DNA of 64,000 bases from Marilutibacter aestuarii (GTDB lineage: Bacteria; Pseudomonadota; Gammaproteobacteria; Xanthomonadales; Xanthomonadaceae). The stretch is taken from contig NZ_VICE01000066.1 of the NCBI RefSeq assembly GCF_006546775.1, positions 1 to 64,000 on the forward strand, given 5' to 3'. This document shows positions 52,136-62,281 of the stretch, in pieces. Below the pieces are notes generated by a model. It saw only the letters and a program-made list of their open reading frames with translations. It had not been told where the DNA came from and did no database searches. Numbering within the stretch: the first letter of the stretch is position 1; every line of letters begins with the position of its first letter. The translations under genes were made by a program, and so were the position numbers.

Positions 52136-52917
52136 ACGGTGGCCGCATCGCCCTGGGCGCGCTTCTCCTGCTGGCCCTGGGCTATGCCGCCGTCTGCGCC
52201 TGGCTGTATGCCGGACAGCGCCAGATGGTCTATTTCCCGACGGCGACGCGGGTGGCGGCGCGCGAGACGGACTTCGTGCTGCGGCACGAGGGCGAGACGC
52301 TGCGCGGCTGGGTGCTGAACCGAGACGCCGAACGCGCCCTGCTCTACTTCGGCGGAAATGCCGAAGCGATCGACGCCCATCGCGACAGCTTCGCCCGCTG
52401 GTTCCCCGACCATGCCGTCTACCTGCTGGCCTATCGCGGTTACGGCGCCAGCACGGGCACGCCGGATGAGGCCGCGCTGGTCTCCGACGCGCGCTTCCTG
52501 TTCGACGTCGTCTCCAGCCGGCACCGCCCGGTCGACGTGATCGGCCGCAGCCTCGGCAGCGGGGTCGCCAGCCAGCTGGCCGCCAGCCGCCCCGTCGCAC
52601 GCCTGGCGCTGGTGACGCCCTTCGACAGCCTCGCCGCCGTCGGCCAGGCGCACTATCCATGGCTACCGGTGCAGTGGCTCGCTCGCGACCGCTACGACTC
52701 GGCCCGCCACCTGGCCGACTACCGCGGACCGGTGCTGATCGTGCGCGCCGAGCACGACACGCTCATCCCGGCCGACAGCACGCGGCGGCTGGCCGAGGCA
52801 TTGCCGCAGCCGCCCCGGATCGTGGTGCTAGAGGGCGCCGGGCACAACGGGTTCGATGCCAGCCCGGCGTATGCGCGGGCGCTGCAGGCCTTCCTGGACG
52901 GTCGACCCGCCGATTGA
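52132..52917 (+). CDS. Membrane-anchored alpha/beta hydrolase
   Basis: 261 residues. An N-terminal membrane helix (ALGALLLLALGYAAVCAWLY) is followed by QRQMVYFPTATR, a start typical of the YsgA/BEM46-like serine hydrolases. YRGYGASTGTPDE, nucleophile region IGRSLGSGVAS (Ser in GRSLGS), acid in RAEHDTLIP and His in EGAGHNGFD form the active site. The substrate is unknown. It overlaps the DUF1244 gene by 4 bases and ends 7 bases from the convergent DUF2272 gene. Confidence 0.9.
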   Translation: MNGGRIALGALLLLALGYAAVCAWLYAGQRQMVYFPTATRVAARETDFVLRHEGETLRGWVLNRDAERALLYFGGNAEAIDAHRDSFARWFPDHAVYLLAYRGYGASTGTPDEAALVSDARFLFDVVSSRHRPVDVIGRSLGSGVASQLAASRPVARLALVTPFDSLAAVGQAHYPWLPVQWLARDRYDSARHLADYRGPVLIVRAEHDTLIPADSTRRLAEALPQPPRIVVLEGAGHNGFDASPAYARALQAFLDGRPAD

Positions 52918-52924
52918 GGGCCGT

Positions 52925-53947
52925 TCAGTCGCGTGGCACGGGCACGCTGCTGGCCGGCTTCGGGCAACGCGGCACCCCCGAGCCCACCACGCAGTTCACG
53001 CAACACTGCTGCGGCCGGGGCGTTGCGTCCCATGCAGGCGTCGAGGGCGGCGCCAGCATCGGCAGGCCCGGCTTGAGCTTGAGCAGTGCCGCCCAGTTCT
53101 GCTGGTTGAAGCTGCAGGCCTTGGGGTTGGCGGGATTGCACGCGGTGCTGGGCCCGCGCGGCAGGTTCCAGAAACGTCCGTTGCGGTTCACCGGCAGCAT
53201 GCGCATCGTGACGCTGTGCTGGACATTGCCACCGACCAGGTCGGCCTGTTTGCCGTCCACGTTGACGACGACATCGCAATGCATCGCGAGTGAACTGGAC
53301 GGGTTCGCGGCCAGCCAGCGCACCAGGCCGGCGTGGCCATCGACCGAGGATGCGTCGCCACGAACGTAGCAGAGCAGGTCGCCCCTGGCCGGCGAGGCGC
53401 TGTCGGGATCGAGCAGGGTGAAGGGACTGTCGGGATTGCGATAGGCATCGCGCACGTAGTCGACATGGCTGGGGGACGACCGGAAGCCGGGCACGCCCGA
53501 TTGCACCATCACGTAGGAAATGAACGCCGCCGACCAGGGCGTGTCGACCAGGAATCCGCGGCAGTTGGGCGATGCATAGCTGTCGTTGTTGACGTATTCG
53601 CAGGTGCTCGCCCCGGGACGCGAGGCCATCGCGTGCAGCAGGCCGCTACCGCGCCAGTAATCGACCACGCGCTTCCAGGCCGGCGTCGCGCCATCGCTCA
53701 GGCGCGAGGCTTCCATCTCGGCGACGCCGGCGCTGGCCAGGCGTCCGTCGGTGTCGATGAACGGCTCGTACCACAACCGGTTCTCGCGGCAGGCGACCGC
53801 GGAAATCCGCGACGGCAGGTCGCGTGCATGCGCCGGGTCCATGAATCCGCAACCCGCTGCGAGCGCGGCACCGGGCCACGACAGCCACGCGGCGGCGGCG
53901 AACAGGGCGATGATCACGACCGTTCCGGCAAGACCCCTGTTCCGCAT
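52925..53947 (-). CDS. Secreted DUF2272 protein
   Basis: 340 residues with a signal peptide (VVIIALFAAAAWLSWPGAALA). The DUF2272 domain shows TPWSAAFISYVMVQSGVPGF, HVDYVRDAYR, RGDLLCYVRG and MHCDVVVNVDGKQADLVGGN, with spaced Ser/Cys/His like a papain-type amidase; residues are not proven. The C-terminus has PRPQQCCVNCVVGSGVPRC, an unusual Cys cluster. Probably a periplasmic cell-wall enzyme, by fold only. Confidence 0.82.
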   Translation of the reverse strand: MRNRGLAGTVVIIALFAAAAWLSWPGAALAAGCGFMDPAHARDLPSRISAVACRENRLWYEPFIDTDGRLASAGVAEMEASRLSDGATPAWKRVVDYWRGSGLLHAMASRPGASTCEYVNNDSYASPNCRGFLVDTPWSAAFISYVMVQSGVPGFRSSPSHVDYVRDAYRNPDSPFTLLDPDSASPARGDLLCYVRGDASSVDGHAGLVRWLAANPSSSLAMHCDVVVNVDGKQADLVGGNVQHSVTMRMLPVNRNGRFWNLPRGPSTACNPANPKACSFNQQNWAALLKLKPGLPMLAPPSTPAWDATPRPQQCCVNCVVGSGVPRCPKPASSVPVPRD

Positions 53948-54025
53948 GGCGCACTCCCCCGGCTCGACTGGCCTCCATCGTTCCAGAGCCGATGTCGGCG
54001 GCGGGTGAGCGCGGCCGCGGCGGGC

Positions 54026-55162
54026 TTAGTCGCCCGCGCAGAAGCGGGTGTAGTCGATATAGCCGGGGAAGCTGCGTCCCGCCGCGCAGACGGGGCAGTC
54101 GGGGTCGGCGGACAGGCGCGTCTCGCGGAAGCGCATCGCCAGCGCGTCGAAATGCAGCAGGCGGCCGCGCAGCGGCTCGCCGAGCTCGAGCAGCAACTTG
54201 ATCGCCTCGGTGGCCTGGATCATGCCCACCACGCCCGGCAACACGCCGAGCACGCCCGCCTCCGCGCAGTTGGGCGCATCCTCCGGCGATGGCGGTTCGG
54301 GGAACAGGCAGCGATAGCAGGGCGCGCTGCCACGATGGCGCCCGGCATCGAACACGCTGGCCTGGCCCTCGAAGCGATGCACCGCGCCGTAGACCAGGGG
54401 CTTGCCGAGCTTCACGCAGGCGTCGTTGAGCAGGTACCGGGCCGGGAAGTTGTCGGCGCCGTCGATCACCACGTCCGCTGCCCCGATCAGGGCCTCGACG
54501 TTGTCGGAAGTGACGCGCTCGGGAAAGGCCTCGATCCGGACGCGCGGATTGAGGGCCGAAAGGGCCAGTCGTGCCGACTCGACCTTGGCCATGCCGACGC
54601 GGGCCTCGGTATGCAGGATCTGCCGCTGCAGGTTGCTGCGGTCGACGACGTCGTCGTCGGCCAGCACCAGCGTGCCCACGCCCGCCGCGGCCAGGTAGTA
54701 GGCGGCCGGGGACCCCAGGCCGCCGGCGCCGACCATCGCGATGCGGGCCGACTGCAGCCGTTGCTGGCCGGCCTCGCCGATCTCCGGCAGCCGGAGGTGG
54801 CGCGAGTAGCGCTCGAAGTAGTCGCGATCGCCGTCGGGCCGTTCGATGGGCAGGCCCTCGGCCTTCCAGCGCTCGGTCCCGCCCTCGACCGAGGCCACGC
54901 TCAGGTAACCGGCCTCGAGCAGGATCTGGGCTGCCTTCAGCGAGCGCCCGCCCACCTGGCAGATCAACAGGAGAGACTGCCCGGGGGGCACCGCGTGCGC
55001 GTCCAGCCCCTCGGTCAGCACGCCCAAGGGAACGCCGAGTGCGGAGGCCGCATGCCCGAGGGCGCGCTCATGCGACTCGCGCACGTCCACCAGCAGCGCG
55101 CCGGCGCGTTGCCGGCGCAGTGCCTCGCCCGGTTCGATGCGCTCGATGCGGGGCTCAGGCAT
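54026..55162 (-). CDS. moeB: Molybdopterin-synthase adenylyltransferase with rhodanese domain
   Basis: 378 residues from ATG 55162. A rhodanese-like domain comes first (about 12-108; active-site loop with Cys69 in LICQVGGRS), then the E1-like adenylation domain (VGAGGLGSPAAYYL, about 144-157; DFPARYLLND-like NFPARYLLND), with zinc Cys pairs CYRC and CPVC. It activates MoaD or ThiS C-termini; the rhodanese part may supply sulfur. It overlaps moeA by 8 bases in a moeB-moeA-mobA set. A ThiF role cannot be excluded. Confidence 0.92.
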   Translation of the reverse strand: MPEPRIERIEPGEALRRQRAGALLVDVRESHERALGHAASALGVPLGVLTEGLDAHAVPPGQSLLLICQVGGRSLKAAQILLEAGYLSVASVEGGTERWKAEGLPIERPDGDRDYFERYSRHLRLPEIGEAGQQRLQSARIAMVGAGGLGSPAAYYLAAAGVGTLVLADDDVVDRSNLQRQILHTEARVGMAKVESARLALSALNPRVRIEAFPERVTSDNVEALIGAADVVIDGADNFPARYLLNDACVKLGKPLVYGAVHRFEGQASVFDAGRHRGSAPCYRCLFPEPPSPEDAPNCAEAGVLGVLPGVVGMIQATEAIKLLLELGEPLRGRLLHFDALAMRFRETRLSADPDCPVCAAGRSFPGYIDYTRFCAGD

Positions 55163-56375
55163 AGACCAGCACCTCGACGGCACTGCCGGCCGCCAGCGAT
55201 TGCGGGCCTTCGGGCACCACGATCAGCGCGTTGGAGTCGGCGACCGCGCGCAGCCGGTTGGAACCGGTCGCCGGGTTGGGGTCGGCCCACAACACGCCAT
55301 CGTCCGAGGCCGAGAGGCGCGCGCGCTGGAACTCCCGTCGTGCGTGCGGCTTCTCGATGGGTGCAGCCAGCCGCGCGCGCCACGATGGCCGCGACTCCTC
55401 CAGGCCCTGCATCGCATCGACCAGCGGCCGTCCAAGTGCCAGCCAGGTCGCCAGGACCGATACCGGGTTGCCGGGCAAGCCAAGGAAACGGCAGCGGTCC
55501 ATGCTGCCAAACAGCAGTGGCATGCCGGGCTTCATCATCACTTTCCAGAAGTGCACCTCGCCGAAGCGCTGCAGGACGTCCGGGATATGGTCCTTCTCCC
55601 CCGCCGACACCGCGCCGCAGGTGATCACCAGGTCGAAGGCACAGGCGGCGTCGCGCAGGGCGACTTCGACCTGGCGGGGTTCGTCGGGCAGGCGCGGCCA
55701 TGCCGTCGGCTCCAGGCCTTCGGCGCGCAACAAGCCCATCAGCAGTTCGCGGTTGCTGTCGTGGATCTGGCCCGGCTGCAGCGGCAGGCCGGGCTCGACC
55801 AGTTCGTCGCCACTGGTGAACACCGCCACCGTCGGGCGGCGAGAGACCGTGAGAGCGGGCAGGCCCAGCGACGCGGCCAGCGACACGCGCGCCGGCGACA
55901 GGCGCTCGCCGGCATGCAGGACGGTGTCGCCGGCGGTGACATCCTCACCGGCTGCGCGCACATGCGCGCCGCGTGCGATGCCCCCGGGTATCCAGACGGT
56001 ATCGCCCGAGACCTTCGCGTCCTCCTTGATGACCACCGTATCCGCGCCTCGGGGCATGGGCGCCCCGGTGGTGATCCGAAGGCATTGCCCCGTCGCGACG
56101 GGCTGCCCCGTGGCGACACCGGCGAACTGTTCGCCGGCAAGCGCGAGCCAAACGCCCTCGCCCGCCAGGTCGGCATGGCGCACAGCGAAGCCGTCCATCG
56201 CGCTGTTGTCGAAGGGCGGCAACGCGATCGGCGCCACGACGTCGGCGGCCAGTGCGCGTCCGTGGCAATGGCGCAGCGGCACGGTTTCGGTCTCCAGGCG
56301 ATGGCGTGCACCGACCTCACGGACGATGGCCAGGGCGTCGTCGAAGCGCAGCCGGCTCGGGAATTCGTGGGTCAT
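55155..56375 (-). CDS. moeA: Molybdopterin molybdenumtransferase
   Basis: 406 residues. Inserts molybdate into adenylated molybdopterin. IALPPFDNSAMDGFAVRHAD is the MoeA N-terminal signature; GDELVEPG, the HDSN segment and the SAGEKDHIPDVL loop of the MogA-like domain follow, and LPGNPVSVLATWL is near the C-terminus. It overlaps mobA (ATGA) and moeB. Confidence 0.96.
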   Translation of the reverse strand: MTHEFPSRLRFDDALAIVREVGARHRLETETVPLRHCHGRALAADVVAPIALPPFDNSAMDGFAVRHADLAGEGVWLALAGEQFAGVATGQPVATGQCLRITTGAPMPRGADTVVIKEDAKVSGDTVWIPGGIARGAHVRAAGEDVTAGDTVLHAGERLSPARVSLAASLGLPALTVSRRPTVAVFTSGDELVEPGLPLQPGQIHDSNRELLMGLLRAEGLEPTAWPRLPDEPRQVEVALRDAACAFDLVITCGAVSAGEKDHIPDVLQRFGEVHFWKVMMKPGMPLLFGSMDRCRFLGLPGNPVSVLATWLALGRPLVDAMQGLEESRPSWRARLAAPIEKPHARREFQRARLSASDDGVLWADPNPATGSNRLRAVADSNALIVVPEGPQSLAAGSAVEVLVYA

Positions 56376-56980
56376 GGGAGGCGCGCCTCCATTGGCGGGG
56401 GCATGGGCAGGCCGGCATCAGCCAGGTCCTGCGGCGTGTTGAGGTTGCCCAGGCGCACGCCCGGCAGGCGGCAGGCGGGCATTCCCAGGCGCGCCTGCAG
56501 CTCGCGGACGGCCAGTCGACCGGCGTCCAGTGCGTCGGCGATCTCGGGTCGCAGCATCGTCACGTCCCACAGCGCCACCAGCGGCTGCAGGCCCTCGTCG
56601 TCTTCGGCCACGCCGCCGCCTGCACCGACCCCGGCGAGCAGCAGGTCCAGGCCCGGCTCGAGCGCCACGAGGTCGACGGGCAGTGTCAGCAGCCAGGGCG
56701 TCGGGCAGGTATCGGCCAGCGCCGCGATGCCTGCCAGCGGCCCCTGGTCGGGGCTGCGATCGGGGATCGCGCGCAGGCCCAGTTCGCGATAGCGGCCGGC
56801 ATGGGTGTTGGCGCTGACGAGGACGGGCCACGCGCGGCATGCCAGTTGTCCGGCCAGCCACGCCACCTGCGACTGGCCATCGCGCTCCAGCCAGGCCTTG
56901 TCGACGCCGCCCAGGCGCGTGCCCCTCCCCCCGGCCAGCAGGCCGACGGTCACCGTATCGGGGGAAACTCGAGCAGGCAT
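56372..56980 (-). CDS. mobA: Molybdenum cofactor guanylyltransferase
   Basis: 202 residues from ATG 56980. Links GMP to molybdenum cofactor to form the dinucleotide form used by DMSO-reductase-type enzymes. LLAGGRGTRLGGVDKAWL is the nucleotidyltransferase loop; PDQGPLAGIAAL and LPVDLVAL (the usual CD is VD here) follow. It overlaps moeA by 4 bases. No molybdoenzyme is encoded in the window. Confidence 0.92.
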   Translation of the reverse strand: MPARVSPDTVTVGLLAGGRGTRLGGVDKAWLERDGQSQVAWLAGQLACRAWPVLVSANTHAGRYRELGLRAIPDRSPDQGPLAGIAALADTCPTPWLLTLPVDLVALEPGLDLLLAGVGAGGGVAEDDEGLQPLVALWDVTMLRPEIADALDAGRLAVRELQARLGMPACRLPGVRLGNLNTPQDLADAGLPMPPPMEARLP

Positions 56981-57048
56981 CGCAAACCCAGCGCGCAAAG
57001 TGCCATTGTGCCGCGCCCACCCGGGCCCGGCCAGCGCGGAACGGGCCG

Positions 57049-58446
57049 TCAGCGACGCTTGACGTGCTTGATCAGCCTGCGCTTCTTGGCGATCTGCCGC
57101 TCGGTCAGCGTGTTCTTCTTCCCCTCGTAGGGGTTGCTGCCTTCCTTGAACACGAAGCGCACCGGCGTACCCACCAGCTTGAAGCGCTTGCGGAAGAAGT
57201 TCTCCAGATAGCGCTTGTAGCTCTCGGTCAGGGTCCGCAGGCGCGTGCCGTGGATCACGAAGGTGGGCGGATTGGTCCCCGAGGGATGGCCGAAGCGCAA
57301 CTTGGCCACGTGGCCGCGCACCGTCGCCGGTGGATTGCTGGCGTAGGCCGCCTCCAGCGCGTTGTTCACCTCGGTGGTGCCGAACACCCGGGTGGCCGAC
57401 GCGTGCGCGCGATGCACCGCACGGAACAGCTCGCGCAGGCCGGAGCCGTGCTTGGCGCTGATGCGCACCGCCTCGGCCCAGCTGACGAAGCCGAGCTTGC
57501 GGGCCAGCATCGCTTCGGCCTGCTCGCGCTGGTAGTCGGTCAGCCCGTCCCACTTGTTGATCGCCACGACCAGGGCGCGGCCGGCGTCGAGCGCCAGGGC
57601 CAGCACGGTGGCGTCCTGGTCGGTCACGCCCTCGGTTGCGTCGAGCATGATCACCGCGACCTGGCATTGCTCGATCGCCTGCAGGGTCTTGATGATCGAG
57701 AACTTCTCCACGGCCTCGTCGACGCGCGACTTGCGGCGCACGCCGGCCGTGTCGACCAGCCGGTACAGGCGCCCGTCGCGCTCCATGTCGATCGCGACCG
57801 AATCGCGCGTCGTGCCCGGCACTTCCGAGGCGATCATGCGCTCCTCGCCCAGCAGGCGGTTGACGAGGGTCGACTTGCCCACGTTCGGACGGCCGATGAA
57901 GGCGATGCGGACCCGGTCGGGATCGCTGTCGAGTTCGACCTGCGTCCCCTCCTCCGGCAGCCGTCCGATCACCTCGTCGATCAGCTCGTCGATGCCGCGG
58001 CGATGCGCCGAGGCGACGTCGACTGCGTCGCTGAACCCATAACGCGAGAACTCGTTGATCGCCGCGTCGCTGTCCAGGCCGTCGGTCTTGTTGACCACCA
58101 GCAACGTCGGCCGGGCCGTCTTTCGCAGCCAGGCCAGGATCTCGTCGTCCAGCGCCGAGGCACCCTCGCGCCCGTCGACGATGAACAGGACCAGGTCGGC
58201 CTCCTCCGCGGCGGCGCGCGCCTGGCGGGTGGTGGCGCCGACCAGGCCCTCGTCCTCGCCGGCGATGCCGCCGGTGTCCACGACCGCGAAATGGCGCCGC
58301 CCCTCGGGTCGGCACACGCCGTAATGGCGATCACGGGTCACGCCCGGCTCGTCGTGGACGAGCGCGTCCCGCGTGCGGGTCAGGACATTGAACAACGTGG
58401 ACTTGCCGACGTTGGGGCGGCCCACGAGGGCGACGAGCGGGAGCAT
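57049..58446 (-). CDS. der: Ribosome-assembly GTPase Der
   Basis: 465 residues from ATG 58446. Two tandem G domains, each with GRPNVGKST (about 8-16 and 180-188), DTGG and DTAG motifs, and NKTD and NKWD base-recognition motifs, then a KH-like domain and a basic tail ([17 protein letters not shown]). Essential for 50S subunit maturation. The 602-base stretch to mobA side is short; bamB lies upstream, the usual gammaproteobacterial order. Confidence 0.97.
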   Translation of the reverse strand: MLPLVALVGRPNVGKSTLFNVLTRTRDALVHDEPGVTRDRHYGVCRPEGRRHFAVVDTGGIAGEDEGLVGATTRQARAAAEEADLVLFIVDGREGASALDDEILAWLRKTARPTLLVVNKTDGLDSDAAINEFSRYGFSDAVDVASAHRRGIDELIDEVIGRLPEEGTQVELDSDPDRVRIAFIGRPNVGKSTLVNRLLGEERMIASEVPGTTRDSVAIDMERDGRLYRLVDTAGVRRKSRVDEAVEKFSIIKTLQAIEQCQVAVIMLDATEGVTDQDATVLALALDAGRALVVAINKWDGLTDYQREQAEAMLARKLGFVSWAEAVRISAKHGSGLRELFRAVHRAHASATRVFGTTEVNNALEAAYASNPPATVRGHVAKLRFGHPSGTNPPTFVIHGTRLRTLTESYKRYLENFFRKRFKLVGTPVRFVFKEGSNPYEGKKNTLTERQIAKKRRLIKHVKRR

Positions 58447-58634
58447 AGGACGAGCCTGGCAGGTTGCGGTCGCAGGCGTCGGGGACGCGTGCGGTGGATG
58501 GAAACGACAACGGTCGGCAGGCACCGGGGCGCCCGTCGACCGTGGCAGTGTGTATCAAAGCGCGGGCGCGCGCATCCGGACCGCCCGCAAGGGGACCCTG
58601 TCGCCCCCGTCGGGGCGCGACCGGGACGTGTCGC

Positions 58635-59825
58635 TTACCGCAGCGCGAACGCGCTCAGCCGGCCGTCGACGTTCTGCACGAGGAGGATGCCGTCGGCCAC
58701 GACCGGCGCCGCCCGCAGCGGATCGCGTCCCGCGCGGACGCGGGCGGCGAACTCGCCGTTGTCGAGCTTCATCCAGTGCAGGTAACCCTCGAAGTCGCCC
58801 ACGACCGCGTAATCGCCCTGCACCGCGGCGCCGGTCGGGTTGCGGCGTGCCAGCGCGGGCTGCTGCCAGAAGGCCGAACCACTGCGCTTGTCCAGTGCGT
58901 AGACACTGCCTGACGGCGAGGAGACGACCAGGCGGTCGGACGCGACGCCGATGCGACCGGCACCACCTTCCTCGGCAGCCCACATGGGACGGCCGCTCGG
59001 CCCGTCGATGGCCAGGGTGCGGCCTTCGTAGCTGGTCGCGAAGATGATCTGCCCGTCCAGGACGGGGGTGCCATCGACGTCGGACATGCGGTCGAGTTCG
59101 GTACGTCCTTCCTGCTGGCCGACGGCCTGCTCCCACAGCGGGCGGCCATCGTTGAGCGACAGCGCCGACACCGTGCCGTCGTCGTTGCCGACGAAGACGA
59201 AGCCGGGTCCCAGCAGCGGGGCATCGTTGCCGCGCACCGACAGGGTCGGCACGTCGTGGTTCCAGAACCAGCGGCGCTCGCCGCTGGCGGCGTCGAACGC
59301 GGTGACGCGATTGTCGTTGGAGCGCACCAGCACCAGGCCCATGCCGATGGCCGGCGCAGCGATCACTTCATTGGGCACCTCGGCCTGCCAGCGTTCGGCA
59401 CCGGTCTCGGCGTCCAGGGCGATCACCACGCCGTCGAGCGTGCCCACGACCACCAGGCCATCGCCCACGCCGGGGCCGCCGCTGACGGGCAATTCGCTGT
59501 CGTAATGCCAAAGCCGGTTGCCGCTCTGCAGGTCCAGCGCCGAGACCCCGCCTTCCACTGCGGCGGCATAGACGCGGCCATCGAGCACGACCGGCCCCTG
59601 GCGCGCGCCCATGCGGCCCTCGCCCTTGCCGACGTTGGTCGACCACAGTTCGGCGACGGTCTGGCTGGGTGCGAACTCCACCAGTTCAGCCGGTTCGTTG
59701 GGCTTGACCTTGCCTCCGCCGAACCAGCCCTTGACGGTGCTGCAGGCAGCCAGGGCGAACACGCAGGACACCACCAGGGTGCCACGGAGCAGGAAGGACA
59801 GCGGACGCTTGGGGGCGGACTTCAT
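58635..59825 (-). CDS. bamB: Outer-membrane assembly lipoprotein BamB
   Basis: 396 residues. Signal ending VFALAACS with lipid-modified Cys28, then an eight-bladed PQQ-type propeller with repeated blades such as SALDLQSGNRLWHYDSEL and ALDAETGAERWQAEVP. It is the scaffold lipoprotein of the Bam complex. The ATG overlaps the stop of yfgM by one base (TGATG). Its place between yfgM and der is conserved. Confidence 0.96.
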   Translation of the reverse strand: MKSAPKRPLSFLLRGTLVVSCVFALAACSTVKGWFGGGKVKPNEPAELVEFAPSQTVAELWSTNVGKGEGRMGARQGPVVLDGRVYAAAVEGGVSALDLQSGNRLWHYDSELPVSGGPGVGDGLVVVGTLDGVVIALDAETGAERWQAEVPNEVIAAPAIGMGLVLVRSNDNRVTAFDAASGERRWFWNHDVPTLSVRGNDAPLLGPGFVFVGNDDGTVSALSLNDGRPLWEQAVGQQEGRTELDRMSDVDGTPVLDGQIIFATSYEGRTLAIDGPSGRPMWAAEEGGAGRIGVASDRLVVSSPSGSVYALDKRSGSAFWQQPALARRNPTGAAVQGDYAVVGDFEGYLHWMKLDNGEFAARVRAGRDPLRAAPVVADGILLVQNVDGRLSAFALR

Positions 59826-60454
59826 CAGGACTTGGCCTCGTCTTCGGCAGGCGTACCACCGACTTCGGTGAGTTTGAGTTCGAGCAGGCGACGCAGCGGC
59901 GAGCCCACGTCCATCTTCGCCAGGGCCTTTTCGTAAGAGCCCCGGGCGGCGGCGTGGTCGCCAAGTGCATAGTGGGCGTCGCCGAGCACTTCCAGGCCGC
60001 TGGCGCTGTCCTCGGCGGCCATCAGGCGGGCGGCTTCCGCGGCTTTGCCGGCATCGATCAGCAGGCGCGCCTGGCGCTGGTCGATCACGGACTTGAGCGC
60101 GGGATCGGCTTCCTGGATGCCCTGCAGGGTGGCGATCGCCTTGTCGGCTTCGCCGGCGGCGGCCTGCGACTTGGCCAGTTCGAGCGCGGCCAGCGTCGAC
60201 AACATGCCCGGCTGCAGTCCGGCGCCCAGTTCGGCGGCGTTGGGCTGGCCGGCATCGATGGCCTCGACGGCCACGGCATAGCGGTCGGCCTCGGCCAGCT
60301 TCTCCTGGGTGGCCTGGTGCTGCCACCACTTCCAGCCACCGATCGCCCCGAGCCCCAGTGCGATGCCACCGAGCAACCCCAGGGCGTTGTTGCGCAGCCA
60401 CTGCAGCACGCGCTCGCTTTGTTCGTGTTCGTCGAGAAGTTCGTCGATTGCCAT
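59825..60454 (-). CDS. yfgM: YfgM-like periplasmic TPR chaperone
   Basis: 209 residues. A short cytoplasmic start (MAIDELLDEHEQSERVLQWL) leads to a membrane helix (ALGLLGGIALGLGAIGGW) and a periplasmic TPR-like helical domain (AELGAGLQPGMLSTLAALEL; LEVLGDAHYALGDHAAARGS). In E. coli YfgM works with PpiD at the Sec translocon. The gene order with bamB and der supports the identity. Confidence 0.93.
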   Translation of the reverse strand: MAIDELLDEHEQSERVLQWLRNNALGLLGGIALGLGAIGGWKWWQHQATQEKLAEADRYAVAVEAIDAGQPNAAELGAGLQPGMLSTLAALELAKSQAAAGEADKAIATLQGIQEADPALKSVIDQRQARLLIDAGKAAEAARLMAAEDSASGLEVLGDAHYALGDHAAARGSYEKALAKMDVGSPLRRLLELKLTEVGGTPAEDEAKS

Positions 60455-60575
60455 TGGGTATGCGCTACCTGCACGGTCGGGGGAAACACCGCAGCCGGCC
60501 TTTCGGCCGGCTGTCGGGTCCCGGTCTCTGGCCTGGGCCAGTGGAGGGATTCAAGCCGCGATGGGCCGGAATCGC

Positions 60576-61418
60576 TTACTCCGATGCCGGCACCACGGAA
60601 CCGTCAGAGGATAGCTTAAAGCGCGCCACCGTGCCTCGACTGAACGGTGCCAGATCGAGGGATTCGCCGTCCGCGGTGACGTCGACGGCAGCGGCATTGC
60701 CCAGCTTGACGCTGGCGACTTCGCCGGCCTCGAAGCGGCGTTCCTCGCCGGCGGCGAGCAGCCCCTTCTCGACCGAGCGGCCCTGGGCATCGAACAGTTC
60801 CACCCAGCTTTCGCCGGTGAACTTCAGCACCAGGTCGCCATCGGAGTCATCGACCGAAGCGGCACGCGGGGTCATCGACGCCACCACCGGCGTGCGATGC
60901 ACGGTCGGTGCCTGGCTGGGTTCCGCCGGCGCCGGCGAAAGCACCGCGATGTCGTCGGGCACTTCCAGCGACTGCGTGGCCGGCGCCTTCCTGCCCAGGT
61001 GGGGTCCGGTGTAGAACCACACCGGAACCGCCAGCGCGAGGGTCATGACGATGTACACCGCGCGCTTGGTGGCCTGCTCCATCACGCGGCGATAGCGCGG
61101 CGTATGGGAGTAGCTGACCAGTTCGGGCGGCGCCACCGGCGCCACTTCGGCGCGGTCCAGGCAGGCGTCCACGTCCAGGTCGAGCTTGAGCAGGCGCGCA
61201 TAGCTGCGCAGTTGCCCGCGGACGAAGATCGTCGCGCCCAGGGCACTCCAGTCGTCGTTCTCCAGGGCCTGGACGATCCTCGCGGGCATCTTCAGCCGGG
61301 AGGCGACGTCCTCACGGGTGAGACCGGCGGCCTCGCGGGCAAGCCGCAGGCGAGCGCCGCAACTCACGTCCGCGCCCCCGGACGCAGGACCGGATTGGGT
61401 TGGGTTCAACTCATTCAT
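60576..61418 (-). CDS. rodZ: RodZ-like cell-shape protein
   Basis: 280 residues. An N-terminal helix-turn-helix (about 20-85: LRLAREAAGLTREDVASRLK, FVRGQLRSYARLLKLD) binds MreB in RodZ. One membrane helix (about 118-137, RAVYIVMTLALAVPVWFYTG) follows, then a Pro/Ala-rich linker and a periplasmic DUF4115 beta domain (LVLKFTGESWVELFDAQGRS). It overlaps pilF by ATGA. Between pilF and yfgM it takes the conserved place of rodZ. Confidence 0.93.
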   Translation of the reverse strand: MNELNPTQSGPASGGADVSCGARLRLAREAAGLTREDVASRLKMPARIVQALENDDWSALGATIFVRGQLRSYARLLKLDLDVDACLDRAEVAPVAPPELVSYSHTPRYRRVMEQATKRAVYIVMTLALAVPVWFYTGPHLGRKAPATQSLEVPDDIAVLSPAPAEPSQAPTVHRTPVVASMTPRAASVDDSDGDLVLKFTGESWVELFDAQGRSVEKGLLAAGEERRFEAGEVASVKLGNAAAVDVTADGESLDLAPFSRGTVARFKLSSDGSVVPASE

Positions 61419-62281
61419 GGTGTACCACTCTCCCCCGTATCGGAGCCACCCGCAGCCGGGAACTCCGCCCTCAGTCTCTGAACATAGCGATCCGCGGCGA
61501 CGTTGTCGCCGAGTTGGCGCTCAATCTGTGACGCAAGCATCAGCGCTTGCGGATCGGCCGGTGCCGCTGCCAGCCTGCGCTCGGAAAAAGCCCGCGCCTG
61601 GAAGGCGCGACCGGCCCGGAATTCGCGTTCGGCCATCACCCCGAGCGCCACCGGATTGGCCGGGTCGACCTTCAGTGCGGCCTCCAGGTACTGCTGCGCG
61701 CGATCGGGCATGCCGGCCTTGTCGGCGCAGGCGCCGGCGTTGGCCATCGCGAACGATGGCGTGGCGTAGCCCGGGTCAGCCAGCGCGCGGTTGAACCAGT
61801 CCAGAGACTCGGCCTCGCGCCCGGCCTGCCGGCACATCCAGATGCCGTAGTTGTTGAAACTGTTCCCGCGCGGATAGACCTCGGCCGCCTTGCGGTAGTA
61901 CTCACCGGCGCTCGAATCGCGTCCACGACGGGACTGCACGGCCGCCATCAGGGTCAGGCCGGCGACCGAGCGGTCATCGAACCGGAGGGCCTTGCGCGCC
62001 GCCGCTTCGGCATCGTCCAGGCGGCCCTCGGCCAGGGCCTGCTGGCCCTTGCGCGCTTCGAGGAGCGCGCGGGACGAGGATTGGCCGCGATCGCCGTCGC
62101 TCGCCTGGTAGTCCGGCGCCACCTGGGTGTACTCGACGTCATTGAGGTCGGGCCGGACGAAACTGAGCCGGCTGCAGGCGCTGGCGGCGAACAGCACCAG
62201 CGCGGACAAGAGGAGTGGGCGGGCCAGTCGGGCCAGCCCGGTTGAAGTCGTCGGCAATCGGGCTTCACGCCGCGGCATCAC
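61415..62281 (-). CDS. pilF: Type IV pilus assembly lipoprotein PilF/PilW
   Basis: 288 residues. Signal ending LFAASACS (Cys36), then six TPR-like repeats ([60 protein letters not shown]). PilF is needed to bring the secretin PilQ to the outer membrane. No other pilus gene is in the window. It overlaps rlmN by 17 bases at its start and rodZ by 4 at its end; ATG 62278 is an alternative start. Confidence 0.94.
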   Translation of the reverse strand: MMPRREARLPTTSTGLARLARPLLLSALVLFAASACSRLSFVRPDLNDVEYTQVAPDYQASDGDRGQSSSRALLEARKGQQALAEGRLDDAEAAARKALRFDDRSVAGLTLMAAVQSRRGRDSSAGEYYRKAAEVYPRGNSFNNYGIWMCRQAGREAESLDWFNRALADPGYATPSFAMANAGACADKAGMPDRAQQYLEAALKVDPANPVALGVMAEREFRAGRAFQARAFSERRLAAAPADPQALMLASQIERQLGDNVAADRYVQRLRAEFPAAGGSDTGESGTP

